A stretch of 64,000 nucleotides of DNA from CAVWXT01 sp963759115. Its GTDB lineage: Bacteria; Planctomycetota; Planctomycetia; Pirellulales; Thermoguttaceae. The translations under genes were made by a program, and so were the position numbers. A model generated the notes under the pieces. That model ran no database searches. It had not been told where the DNA came from and saw nothing but the letters and a program-made list of their open reading frames with translations. Positions 56,561-64,000 of this stretch are shown here, in pieces; within the stretch, counting starts at the first letter, position 1; each line of letters opens with the position of its first letter. The stretch is from the NCBI GenBank assembly GCA_963759115.1, contig CAVWXT010000005.1, positions 62,001 to 126,000 on the forward strand. Direction: 5' to 3'.

Positions 56561-56592
56561 TGCAAACGACCTTTTATCTCGGGCCAACGGCC

Positions 56593-57940
56593 TCACGGCC
56601 TGTACCCCAGTTCCCTGGCCGTTGCGAAGTCCTCCTTCGCCTTGGCATCGTTGCCCTTTTGTCTGTACGCCTCGCCCCGCCAGCCATACGCCTGGGCGTC
56701 TTTCGGATCAAGCCGGATCGCGTCGGTCAAGTCCGCGATCACCTTGTCCAATTCACCCTTCTGCCAGTACGCGCCGGCCCGGCACCCATAGGGCCTGGCG
56801 ACTTTCGGATCAAGCCGGATCGCCTCCGTCAAGTCCGCGATCGCTTTGTCCAATTCATCCTTCTGCCAGTACGCGTCGCCCCGGCAGCCATGGGCCCACG
56901 CGACTTTCGGATCAAGCCGGATTGCCACCGTCAAGTCCGCGATCGCTTTGTCCCACTCGTTCTTTTGTCTGTACGCGTCGCCCCGGCAACGGTAGGCCAG
57001 GGCGTATTTCGGATCAAGCCCGATGGCCGCCGTGTAATCGGTAAGGGCTTTGTCCAATTCACCCTTCTGCCAGTACGCCTCGCCCCGCCAGCAATAGGCC
57101 CAGGCGATTTTCGGATCAAGCCGGATGGCCTCCGTCAAGTCCGCGATCGCTTTGTCCAACTCGCCGCTATTTCTGTACGCCTCGCCCCGGTCGGCGTACG
57201 CCAGGGCGTTTTTCGGATTGAGCCGGATAGCCTCCGTGTAGTCGGCGATCGCCTGGTTCCGCTCGCCCTTTTTCCTGTACGCCTCGCCCCGCGAAGAATA
57301 AGCCAGGCTCGTCGTTCGGATCAAGCCGGATGGCCTCCGACAAGTCGGCGATGGCCTTGTCCAGCAAGCCCTTTTGCCAGTACGCCAAGCCCCGGAAGCG
57401 AATGGCCCAAGCGAGCTTCGGATCAAGCCGAATGGCCTCCGTGAAGTCGGCGATGGCGTTGTCCAACTCACCCCTATGCCGGTACGCCTCACCCCGGCCA
57501 CCGTAGGCCGCTGCGTATTTCGGATCAAGCCGGATGGCCTCTGCGTTGTCGGCGATAGCTTTGTCCCACTCGCCCTTCAGCCGGTACGCCTCACCCCGGC
57601 AGTGATAGGCCGCGGCATCATTTCGATCAAGCCGGATGGCCTCCGAAGAATCGGCGATGGCCTTGTCCCACTCACCCTTCAGCCGGTACGCGTCGCCCCG
57701 GCCTCCGTATGCCCAGGCAAGTTTCCGATCAAGCCGGATGGCCTCCGACAAGTCGGCGATGGCCCTATTCCACTCACCCTTCAGCCGGTACGCCTCGCCA
57801 CGGCACCCATAGGCCCCGGCGTACTTCGGATCAAGCCGGATGGCCTCCGTGTAGTCGGCGATGGCGCGATCCAGATTGCCCTCTTGCGCGGAGGCATTGC
57901 CCTGCGAGAAATAGCCCTGCGCACTCGTAGAACTAGGCAT
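56593..57940 (-). CDS. Protein of 13 TPR repeats (one frameshift)
   Basis: About 449 residues with one extra base near 57310. From ATG 57940 nearly the whole protein is made of 13 consecutive 34-residue tetratricopeptide repeats with the pattern AY..RGEAYR.KGE.DKAIAD.TEAIRLDPK. Only about 10 residues at each end are outside. The repeats are very alike, in DNA as well, which points to recent expansion. No leader or membrane segment is present, so it is a cytoplasmic scaffold. It precedes no clear partner; the orphan gene upstream on the same strand may or may not be related. Confidence 0.85.
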
Positions 57941-58033
57941 GGTGCACCGTTCTCGATGTTGCCTGAGATACTGTGAGACGAATGGGGTACATTCTGCTAT
58001 TTCTGAAAAGCAGAACGTTCCTGTTTGCACCGC

Positions 58034-58879
58034 TTATGGCCAGACAACGCGCATGTTCCTGGACGCCCAATCAATGTCAACCTGACCAAACTCCACCTGA
58101 GGCAGGATCGCCGGATCAAAGGGGCGAACCGGGTTGGGGTGGAGGACACCGAGAACTCTTGGCGGTTCGATTACGCGCCACAACAACAGCCCCGAGATCG
58201 AATTGCGAACATATCCAACCTCCCCGGTCGCGTCCCGGTGGAGGAATACAGCGCCGTCGAAATCGGTCATGCCGAAAGACTCTGCGGCCGGTCGTCCGTT
58301 GCGCAGGTCGGAATTCCATGCAATCTTCGACTCGCCCGTGAGCAACGAGCTTACAAAGTCTTTATCGTCTAAATCCATCCCCGCAAACCCCTGGAACGTC
58401 CCGATGGCTACCAGTACGGGTGCGTCGAGGTCGGCGCACTGCTTTCTTTGGGCTTTCTGTCGGCACTTTGAGAAGACCGCTTTGTTCAACGGGCGGAAGG
58501 GGCAAGCCTCTCCGGTGGCCTCCATTGAAATACCAGTCTTGGCGGTCGCACGCTCAATCATTATGCACGTGACCTCAGCGTAGAACTTGCGGTCTCCCGA
58601 AAAGCAACGAAAATCGGGCCGGCGGTCCTTCATGGTCAAGTCTTCATTCGGCTCTACAGTGATGCCATACAACTGCAAAAGCCTGCGCACCCAGGCTTCC
58701 GCAAAGGCGGCCTCCTCGTTGGAACTCAGACCATTCTCCCAGTTGCGCAGGTAGCCGGCGTCGAATCCCAACAGCCAGGTTCGGTGTTCGGCTGCGAGGT
58801 TATCGCAGAAGGCGTTGTCGCGAAACGAACTTATCATTCTGATAGATGTTCCATTCGCCGTTGATGGGATTCTCAGCAT
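58034..58879 (-). CDS. Orphan protein with possible nuclease-like core
   Basis: A 281-residue protein that I do not recognise; an internal ATG at 58837 is a likelier start. The N-terminal part (FCDNLAAEHRTWLLGFDAGY) is helical. The middle has RPDFRCFSGDRKFYAEVTCI, which resembles the PD-(D/E)XK strand pair but with Thr in place of Lys. The C-terminal part has strands such as GLLLWRVIEPPRVLGVL. There is no signal peptide. Its AT content is higher than that of its neighbours. It could be a transferred gene, or an effector-like component. Confidence 0.65.
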   Translation of the reverse strand: MLRIPSTANGTSIRMISSFRDNAFCDNLAAEHRTWLLGFDAGYLRNWENGLSSNEEAAFAEAWVRRLLQLYGITVEPNEDLTMKDRRPDFRCFSGDRKFYAEVTCIMIERATAKTGISMEATGEACPFRPLNKAVFSKCRQKAQRKQCADLDAPVLVAIGTFQGFAGMDLDDKDFVSSLLTGESKIAWNSDLRNGRPAAESFGMTDFDGAVFLHRDATGEVGYVRNSISGLLLWRVIEPPRVLGVLHPNPVRPFDPAILPQVEFGQVDIDWASRNMRVVWP

Positions 58880-58975
58880 CTTAGCGACCGTTCATAGAGT
58901 AGTCAATCACGCAGGGAGACAACCCCAGCAAGTAGCGTTTGCACGCAATTCGTAAAGGAAACGCGACGAAGTCCC

Positions 58976-59752
58976 TCACAGCCCCAGCAGCCCCGCGGCG
59001 TTCTTCCAGCGGATTTTCTCCTTCATTTCCTCGCTGGCCGTGAGCACCTCGATCTTCAACAGGGCCGGGTCGGGATAGTTGAAGGGCATGCCACTGCCGA
59101 ACACCAGGCGGTCAGGCCCCAGCGATTCCACGAGATGCCCGATCTCGTTGGCCAACACCGCACTGAGACGCGAAATCTCGATGACGTAGTTGGTCGGCAG
59201 GCCGCTATCCTTGCGGGCCAGCCGCGAGCTCATGTAGCCCAGGCCGTTGATGAGAATGAAGCGGGCGTCGGGACACGCATTGACCAGGGCGACCATCTCC
59301 GTCAGCGGCACGTCGGGCACGTCCACCAGCCAGCTCCGCTGTCGGTAGTCCTCCACGCGAATCGGGATCGAAACGACCATCTTCCGCTCGGTGGCGGCGC
59401 CGATCAGGTCCAGGCAGCACTGGTCGGCCACGCTGTAGTTGTGCCACTTGGGATACAGGCGGAGCCCCGTCATGCCGAACTCATCGCGGCAAATCTTCAG
59501 GTCGTCTTGCCAGCCCGCATAGAACGGGTTGATTACGGCAAAGGGGATGAGCCGGTCGCGGTGCGGCTTCACGGCGGCGGCCACGTCCTCGTTGCCCGAT
59601 TGGGGGTTGCGATAGGTGATCGCCGCAGCGCTGGAAACGACGGCCCGGTCGATCCCCTTGCGGTCCATCAGTTTGAGCAATTCGTCTGGCGTCTGGTAGT
59701 GCAGCTTCCGGAAGGCGTAGGGGCCGAGATAGGCGTTGGTGTCGATAATCAT
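58976..59752 (-). CDS. Amidohydrolase-family protein 1
   Basis: A 258-residue TIM-barrel protein of the amidohydrolase-2 type. It starts MIIDTNAYLGPYAF; the metal HxH motif expected after the first strand is replaced by TNAYLG, so the first zinc site is probably missing. Further stretches are MTGLRLYPKWHNY and RLVFGSGMPFNYPDP, the latter the usual FGSD/P end strand. ATG 59752 follows GGGAG. It is separated from the next amidohydrolase by 150 bp of palindromes. The substrate is unknown and the protein may be non-catalytic. Confidence 0.8.
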   Translation of the reverse strand: MIIDTNAYLGPYAFRKLHYQTPDELLKLMDRKGIDRAVVSSAAAITYRNPQSGNEDVAAAVKPHRDRLIPFAVINPFYAGWQDDLKICRDEFGMTGLRLYPKWHNYSVADQCCLDLIGAATERKMVVSIPIRVEDYRQRSWLVDVPDVPLTEMVALVNACPDARFILINGLGYMSSRLARKDSGLPTNYVIEISRLSAVLANEIGHLVESLGPDRLVFGSGMPFNYPDPALLKIEVLTASEEMKEKIRWKNAAGLLGL

Positions 59753-59796
59753 GGTTACTCCCGGCACCTCCGGTTTTTGGGTGCAAATCGCGTAGG

Positions 59797-59957
59797 TCAG
59801 GCACCCCGTGCCTGACTTTCTGCTGTCAGGCACGGGGTGCCTGACCTACACGGACTCCCGCGGCGGCGTGAGGGGGACAGTCCCATTTTCGCGGCCATTG
59901 GGTCAGTTCTCGTAGCGAGGTCCGTCGTGCCGCGAAAATTGGGACAGTCCCTTGTGC
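59797..59957. repeat. Palindromes between and within the amidohydrolase genes
   Basis: GTCAGGCACCCCGTGCCTGAC (about 59797-59817) and GTCAGGCACGGGGTGCCTGAC (about 59826-59846) form one hairpin pair. GGGACAGTCCCATTTTCGCG (59875-59894) pairs with CGCGAAAATTGGGACAGTCCC (59934-59954). The second one reaches into the coding end of amidohydrolase 2. Confidence 0.8.
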
Positions 59958-60841
59958 TTCATCAGGGCCAACAAGTTTCCACTGAGGATCTTCTGCTTGT
60001 CTTGCGGGCTCAAGTCGACGGCGCGAATCTTGCCCACGCCGGCCGTCATCGACAGGTCGCAGCCGAACAGCAGGCGGTCGACCCCGAGGATTCGGGCGGC
60101 CATGTCCACAATGCCCTCGTCGATCACGCTGCCGCTGGTGTCGAGATAGACGTTCTTGGCGTGCCGTAGGGCCTTGATCGTCCACTCCCCGTCGCCGCCG
60201 CCGCCGACGTGGGCGCAAATCAAGCGGGCCTCGGGGTAGCGGGCGCCGAGTTGGGCCAGGTGGCCGCCGTCGGAAATGTGCGGCTGATCGGTGACGAAGT
60301 AGTGCGAATGTCCGGCGTGGTGCAGGATCGGCACCCGCAACTCGATCGACAACTCGACGATGGGAAACACCACGGGATCGGTGCAGGTGAACTCATTATA
60401 GAGCTTGATGCCCATGAACCCGCGATCGAGCACGCAGCGGCGAATGTCCTCCAAGGCTTCCTTTGCGTGGCCGGGGTTGACGTAGCAGTAGCCCAGCACT
60501 CGGCCGGGAAATCGCTTCATGGCCTCGGCAACCCACTGGTTGCACTCGCGAAAACCCTCCGCAGTGGCCGGCCGGCGCGGGGTGAGGATCGAGCAGCAAA
60601 GTTGGTCGATGCCCAGTTTGTCGGCCGCTTCGATCAGTTTGCGATCGTCCTCTTGGTATGATCGGGAGCTGTGGTGGTACAGGTGGGAGTGGCAGTCGAT
60701 CACCTTGGGGGCATCCTTCGCCGCCGCATCGGCCGCCGACGAGGGCGAGATCCCCAGGCCGGCGCCCGCCCAAAGTGTCCCCGCCGCGGCGGCGGAGCCT
60801 TGCAGAAACTCCCGCCGCGTCAGTGATTCGGAGTTGTTCAT
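59903..60841 (-). CDS. Amidohydrolase-family protein 2 with Tat leader
   Basis: A 312-residue exported amidohydrolase-2. The Tat leader is LTRREFLQGSAAAAGTLW. Unlike its neighbour it keeps the first metal motif as VIDCHSHLYHHS, then has HHAGHSHYF, ICAHVGGGGDGEW and LLFGCDLSMTAG, supplying the other metal ligands. It is likely a zinc hydrolase or decarboxylase; the substrate is unknown. ATG 60841 follows. The last about 15 residues (GLSQFSRHDGPRYEN) are encoded by a palindromic repeat, so the normal end may have been replaced. Confidence 0.85.
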   Translation of the reverse strand: MNNSESLTRREFLQGSAAAAGTLWAGAGLGISPSSAADAAAKDAPKVIDCHSHLYHHSSRSYQEDDRKLIEAADKLGIDQLCCSILTPRRPATAEGFRECNQWVAEAMKRFPGRVLGYCYVNPGHAKEALEDIRRCVLDRGFMGIKLYNEFTCTDPVVFPIVELSIELRVPILHHAGHSHYFVTDQPHISDGGHLAQLGARYPEARLICAHVGGGGDGEWTIKALRHAKNVYLDTSGSVIDEGIVDMAARILGVDRLLFGCDLSMTAGVGKIRAVDLSPQDKQKILSGNLLALMKHKGLSQFSRHDGPRYEN

Positions 60842-60962
60842 GGCATCATATTCGCCAACAGGGGCATGCACGTCAAGAGGCCTCGATTGCCAGCGACAGT
60901 CGCTGAGCTTGGCTGGTCGGCGAGGTATCTTGTCGCGCTTACTCGGCACGAGTCGATACGGG

Positions 60963-60985
60963 CCCGAGGCGGCAAGATGCGGCCT
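60963..60985. repeat. Palindrome GGCGGCAAGATGCGGCC, degenerate copy
   Basis: A partial member of the GCGGCAAGATGCCGC family near 60968-60985, in the gap between amidohydrolase 2 and purF. Confidence 0.55.
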
Positions 60986-61075
60986 CTGCTGCGTCGGTGC
61001 AAGAGATCATGTCAATAATGGCGAGCCGCGTGATTGGCGAGCGGCGCGTAACCCCTGCCCGCCCAGTCAGGTGGA

Positions 61076-61104
61076 TTGTGAGAACCGCACACTCCCCTTA
61101 CAAT
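61076..61104 (+). promoter_or_regulatory. Possible promoter of purF
   Basis: TTGTGA (61076-61081) and TACAAT (61099-61104) lie 17 bp apart. If used, transcription would start at or next to the ATG at 61111, giving a leaderless message. No Shine-Dalgarno is visible before that ATG, which is consistent. Confidence 0.4.
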
Positions 61105-61110
61105 GCAGAT

Positions 61111-62694
61111 ATGAGCGACATTCACGAAGAATGCGGCGTGGCGGCGATCTATCACCTGCCCGACCGGGGCGTCAGTCCCTTGTGTCCCGAGCAAGGCCCG
61201 GAAGAAGTGTCCCGGCACATGGCAAGAATGCTCCTGGACATTCAGAACCGCGGCCAATTGGCGGCGGGCATGACGACGTACAATCCCCACCGCAACCAGT
61301 TGATCGACACCTACAAGGAAGTGGGGAACGTCAGCGAGGTCTTCCGCCTCAACCATCGCGGCAAGTACGAAAGCCTGATGGAGGAGTACGCAGGCCGGGC
61401 GGCCATCGGCCACGTCCGCTATGCCACCTGCGGCCAGGACGACCGCAGCTACGCTCAGCCCTTCGAACGCCACCACATCAAGAAGCACAAGTGGTTCAGC
61501 TTTGCCTTTAACGGGCAACTGGCCAACTACATGGACCTCCGCGAGGAGTTGCTCGACGATCACGACAACTACCTTGCCCGCGAGTCCGATACCGAAGTGC
61601 TCATGCACCAGGTGAGTGGGGCGCTGGCCTCCGAGCGGCGGCCGCAGTTGATCGACGTTTGCCGCCATTGCGCCCGCAAGTTCGACGGCGCGTACAGCCT
61701 GGTGTTTCTCGACGCGCTGGGCAACATGATGGTGGCGCGGGACCCGCTGGGCATCAAGCCGCTGAGCTACGCGATCGAGGGGCCGCTGTTCGCCGCGGCC
61801 AGCGAAAGTGTGGCGCTGCTGAACATCGGATTCGCGGCCGAGAGCATCAAGCCGGTGCGGCCGGGCCACGTCGTAATCATCGCCGACGGCCAGTTGCAGA
61901 TTCAACCCTTCGCGGCCAGCCCGCGCCACGCTCATTGCTTCTTCGAGTGGGTGTACTTCGCCAACGTGGCCAGCACGCTGGACGGGCGGAGCGTTTACCT
62001 GACCCGCAAGGCCCTGGGCGAGGAACTGGCCCGGCTGGAGACCGTGCCCATCGACGAAAACACCGTGGTGGTGCCGGTGCCGGATACCAGCAAGGCCGCG
62101 GCCGACGCCATGGCCTACGCCCTCAAGGTGCCTTGCGTCGAAGGGCTGATCCGCAACCGCTACAGCGGGCGGACCTTCATCGAAGGCGGCGGCGACCGCA
62201 AACGCAAGGCCGAAACCAAGTATACCCCGCTGCGCGAGGTGCTCGAAGGCAAGCGGGTGTTGCTGGTCGAAGATTCGATCGTCCGCGCCACGACGCTGCA
62301 CGTCTTGTTGCAGCGGGTTCGGCAGTTGGGGCAGCCGCGGGAGATTCACGTCCGCGTGGCCTGCCCGCCCATCATCTCGCCGTGCTTCTACGGCATCGAC
62401 ATGTCGACCATCGGCGAGTTGTTCGCGCCGAAGTTCTTGCAGGGCCAACCGTTGACGCCCGAGATCGAGGCCCGCATGGCGGCCCAGCTCGGGGCCGATT
62501 CGCTCCGCTATTTGCCGGTGGAAGCGATCGCCCGGGCCATCGGACTGCCCGCCTCGGACCTTTGTCGAGCGTGCATCACCGGCCAGTATCCCACTCCCTG
62601 CGGCCAGCGCCTGGCCCGCATCGCCGAGGAAAACCACCGCAACCACGTCACCGGCCGAACCTATGAGAAGGCCGGGGCGAGCGGCGAGGCGTGA
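61111..62694 (+). CDS. purF: Amidophosphoribosyltransferase-like protein
   Basis: A 527-residue enzyme that makes phosphoribosylamine from PRPP and glutamine, the first purine step. The N-terminus MSDIHEECGVAAIY has Cys8, the nucleophile after removal of a 7-residue propeptide. The glutaminase domain has IGHVRYATCG and FAFNGQLAN. The PRTase domain has the PRPP loop VLLVEDSIVRATTL and PPIISPCFYGIDM. Near the C-terminus are two Cys in DLCRACITGQYPTPCG, part of the cluster-binding ligands seen in many bacterial PurF. The frame is intact. No other purine gene is near. Confidence 0.92.
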   Translation: MSDIHEECGVAAIYHLPDRGVSPLCPEQGPEEVSRHMARMLLDIQNRGQLAAGMTTYNPHRNQLIDTYKEVGNVSEVFRLNHRGKYESLMEEYAGRAAIGHVRYATCGQDDRSYAQPFERHHIKKHKWFSFAFNGQLANYMDLREELLDDHDNYLARESDTEVLMHQVSGALASERRPQLIDVCRHCARKFDGAYSLVFLDALGNMMVARDPLGIKPLSYAIEGPLFAAASESVALLNIGFAAESIKPVRPGHVVIIADGQLQIQPFAASPRHAHCFFEWVYFANVASTLDGRSVYLTRKALGEELARLETVPIDENTVVVPVPDTSKAAADAMAYALKVPCVEGLIRNRYSGRTFIEGGGDRKRKAETKYTPLREVLEGKRVLLVEDSIVRATTLHVLLQRVRQLGQPREIHVRVACPPIISPCFYGIDMSTIGELFAPKFLQGQPLTPEIEARMAAQLGADSLRYLPVEAIARAIGLPASDLCRACITGQYPTPCGQRLARIAEENHRNHVTGRTYEKAGASGEA

Positions 62695-62792
62695 GTGTCG
62701 GCAGTCGTTGGAACGACGGCTGGCTGCGCGGCAGGGCGGGAAAGGCAGTTCCCGACGGCCTTTTCTCTCTCGGTTGTTCGATTCTTTTCGGG

Positions 62793-62821
62793 TATACAAC
62801 GCGCCGGCCGGCACGTATAAT
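62793..62821 (+). promoter_or_regulatory. Promoter of the VapBC-type pair
   Basis: TATACA (62793-62798) and TATAAT (62816-62821) are 17 bp apart. The -10 is perfect and the -35 matches 4 of 6. An AGGAGG follows at about 62840-62845, 7 bases before the antitoxin ATG. Confidence 0.6.
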
Positions 62822-62852
62822 TGGGGGTATCAACTGAACAGGAGGTTGCGGA

Positions 62853-63092
62853 ATGAAAACCATTGAGACCGCGATTTCCGTGAACCCCGATGGCTCAGCC
62901 GTCATTGAATTGCAGTTGCCTGGGATTGTGTCGGCAGGGGTGCATCGGGCGGTCGTGATTGTTGAAGAGCAGCCCGCGGCGGTGGGGCAAAACGTCGATA
63001 CGCCCGTGAATTTGCTGCCGCTGACGTTTGAGGGCTGGCCCAAGGACTGCGCCTTCCGTCGCGAGGATTTGTATGGCGACGATGGACGGTAG
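62853..63092 (+). CDS. Antitoxin-like protein upstream of PIN toxin
   Basis: A 79-residue protein starting MKTIETAISVNPDGSAVIELQ, with a sheet-like first half and a polar C-terminus (LTFEGWPKDCAFRREDLYGDD) that could bind a toxin. I recognise this from antitoxins placed ahead of PIN-domain toxins, but have not identified the family by name. It ends inside the next gene with a 20-base overlap. The promoter lies 32 bp upstream. Confidence 0.75.
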   Translation: MKTIETAISVNPDGSAVIELQLPGIVSAGVHRAVVIVEEQPAAVGQNVDTPVNLLPLTFEGWPKDCAFRREDLYGDDGR

Positions 63093-63531
63093 CGATTCCC
63101 GTTGGTTTGTCGATGCCAATATCCTGGTGTTTGCCGCCAACCAATTCTCTCCGTGGCATACAGCAGCGGTGGCCCGATTGCAGGAAGCGCAGCAGGACAA
63201 GATATCGCTGATGGTGAATCCGCAGGTTGTGCGTGAGTTCATCGCCGCCGCCAGCCGGCCCGCTCCCGGCGCGCCTCCGCCTCCCATCGATCCGATTCTT
63301 GAGAATGTGCGACGCATCCTCGCCGGTTTCGTGCTTCTTGACGAGAATGCGGCAACGATTGATCGCTTGGCAGAGTTGGTCAAAACGGTTCCAACGCAGG
63401 GCAGACAAATTCACGATGCCAATATCGTCGCAACCATGTTGACCTACGGCGTCTCGACGCTATTGACGCACAACACGGTCGATTTTGCCAGATTTGCCGC
63501 GTTGATCCGGATTTTGCCGCTGACGCCATGA
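63073..63531 (+). CDS. vapC: PIN-domain toxin, VapC-like
   Basis: A 152-residue PIN-domain RNase. The acidic residues are seen in FVDANILVFAAN (first Asp), VREFIAAA (Glu), QIHDANIVATM (Asp) and LTHNTVDFAR (Asp). VapC enzymes cut tRNA or rRNA and are inhibited by the antitoxin. The start is ATG 63073 with AGGAT upstream, inside the antitoxin gene end; ATG 63082 is an alternative. The pair is probably translated together. Confidence 0.88.
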   Translation: MATMDGSDSRWFVDANILVFAANQFSPWHTAAVARLQEAQQDKISLMVNPQVVREFIAAASRPAPGAPPPPIDPILENVRRILAGFVLLDENAATIDRLAELVKTVPTQGRQIHDANIVATMLTYGVSTLLTHNTVDFARFAALIRILPLTP

Positions 63532-63616
63532 CGCCCGCCAGGAAACAACGCCGAGGGCATCTTGCTTCGCAGAGGCCCAGAATGTCCCGTTGTTTCCCCG
63601 TTCATGGAGAGGTCCT

Positions 63617-64000
63617 GTGCAAGTTGCCAGAAGACGAGGGTCGGTCAATCTGACCGGTCTCACTATCATCGTCATCGTGTTCTTGGGCGGCGTTTGCGGC
63701 GCACTTGCGTTAGGTCGGTTTGTAGAAGGGAGACTCGGTTGGATCGGAGGCTGGATCGGAGGAATCGTGGGCCTTCCGGCCGGTATAGTCGCGACATTTG
63801 GCGCGATCTACGCCGTAGCGTTCTTGTGGGTGTGTTGCGAATCACTCGTTCGCGGCGGCATACCGCGATTTCCTCCGTGTGGCACGGGAAGATGCAAATC
63901 GGGCCTGCTGATCGACGATGGAGACTATCATTTTGAGAAGGTGGGCGATCGTTGGGTCCACCGATGTCGTTGTGGAACGCTCTATTTCAGAAACAGGGAG
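63617..64000 (+). CDS. Membrane protein with Cys-rich tail, partial
   Basis: An open frame of 128 codons from GTG 63617 (GGAGAGG upstream) to the right edge. Two membrane segments are seen (LTIIVIVFLGGVCGALAL and GIVATFGAIYAVAFLWVCC), joined by a GGWIGG turn. The cytoplasmic or exposed tail has CGTGRCKSG and later HRCRCGTLYF, Cys pairs that could bind zinc. I do not recognise the family. It is not complete, so length and fold are uncertain. Confidence 0.7.
   Translation, partial: MQVARRRGSVNLTGLTIIVIVFLGGVCGALALGRFVEGRLGWIGGWIGGIVGLPAGIVATFGAIYAVAFLWVCCESLVRGGIPRFPPCGTGRCKSGLLIDDGDYHFEKVGDRWVHRCRCGTLYFRNRE

Noticed and set aside
61012..62814. A 600-residue minus-strand reading over purF
   Set aside because: purF is clear on the plus strand; the shadow has no motif.

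Overview
The window looks like a chromosomal segment of a planctomycete, most likely from the Pirellulales. The evidence is the GC-rich coding sequence, a DUF1549/DUF1553 - DUF1501 - PPC-domain trio (20134-25575), a BBP7-type beta-barrel protein, DUF1080, ThuA and Gfo/Idh/MocA proteins with Tat-like leaders, a PEP-CTERM protein, an ECF sigma factor with a membrane partner, and very many dispersed palindromic repeats. Genus and species cannot be read from the sequence.

Layout. 1-1508: an ISH3-like insertion sequence running off the left edge has cut a REP-associated tyrosine transposase (RAYT) gene, which is followed by a row of REP-like hairpins. 1530-3834: pyrB, a small monooxygenase-fold protein and a ParDE toxin-antitoxin pair. 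4078-9266: a two-gene restriction-modification locus, made of a zinc-finger-rich adenine methylase and a PD-(D/E)XK endonuclease. The endonuclease gene is split by an ISL3-family element with a perfect 8-bp target duplication, and that element is itself split by a 311-bp MITE. 9267-10341: non-coding, with several layers of repeats. 10342-19223: oxidoreductase, thioredoxin-like protein, BBP7 porin-like protein, OleB-like hydrolase, HtrA-like protease, a degenerate protease-fold protein, a 6-pyruvoyl-tetrahydropterin synthase homologue and a TPR protein. 19449-27561: a short FliG-like protein, the planctomycete surface/secreted trio, thiS-thiG and a membrane protein. 28242-32254: an ECF sigma factor, its probable membrane partner and two paralogous membrane-anchored proteins. 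32396-38194: a uroporphyrinogen decarboxylase homologue, an ApgM-like enzyme next to homoserine dehydrogenase, a Uma2 nuclease-fold protein and an M42 peptidase. 38432-43684: the sufR-nuoB-sufC-sufB-sufD cluster behind a strong sigma70 promoter. 43951-56312: D12-class methylase, PEP-CTERM propeller protein, ThuA protein, large LamG-glycosidase, sugar ABC ATPase, Gfo/Idh/MocA and DUF1080 genes and a PQQ-like propeller. 56593-64000: a 13-TPR protein, an orphan protein, two amidohydrolases, purF, a VapBC-type pair and a membrane protein cut by the right edge.

Two themes run through the window. First, at least a dozen different families of short palindromes occur between genes, and some lie in frame inside genes: sufD carries two and the anti-sigma-like gene carries one. 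A 54-bp copy of the last one lies in intergenic DNA 20 kb away. Second, about twenty genes need one or more single-base shifts to give the expected protein, including sufC, thiS and the apgM homologue, which would normally be intact. This pattern fits uncorrected sequencing or assembly indels better than mass gene decay, although the IS-split endonuclease and the RAYT are real disruptions. No tRNA, rRNA, CRISPR array or replication origin was recognised.
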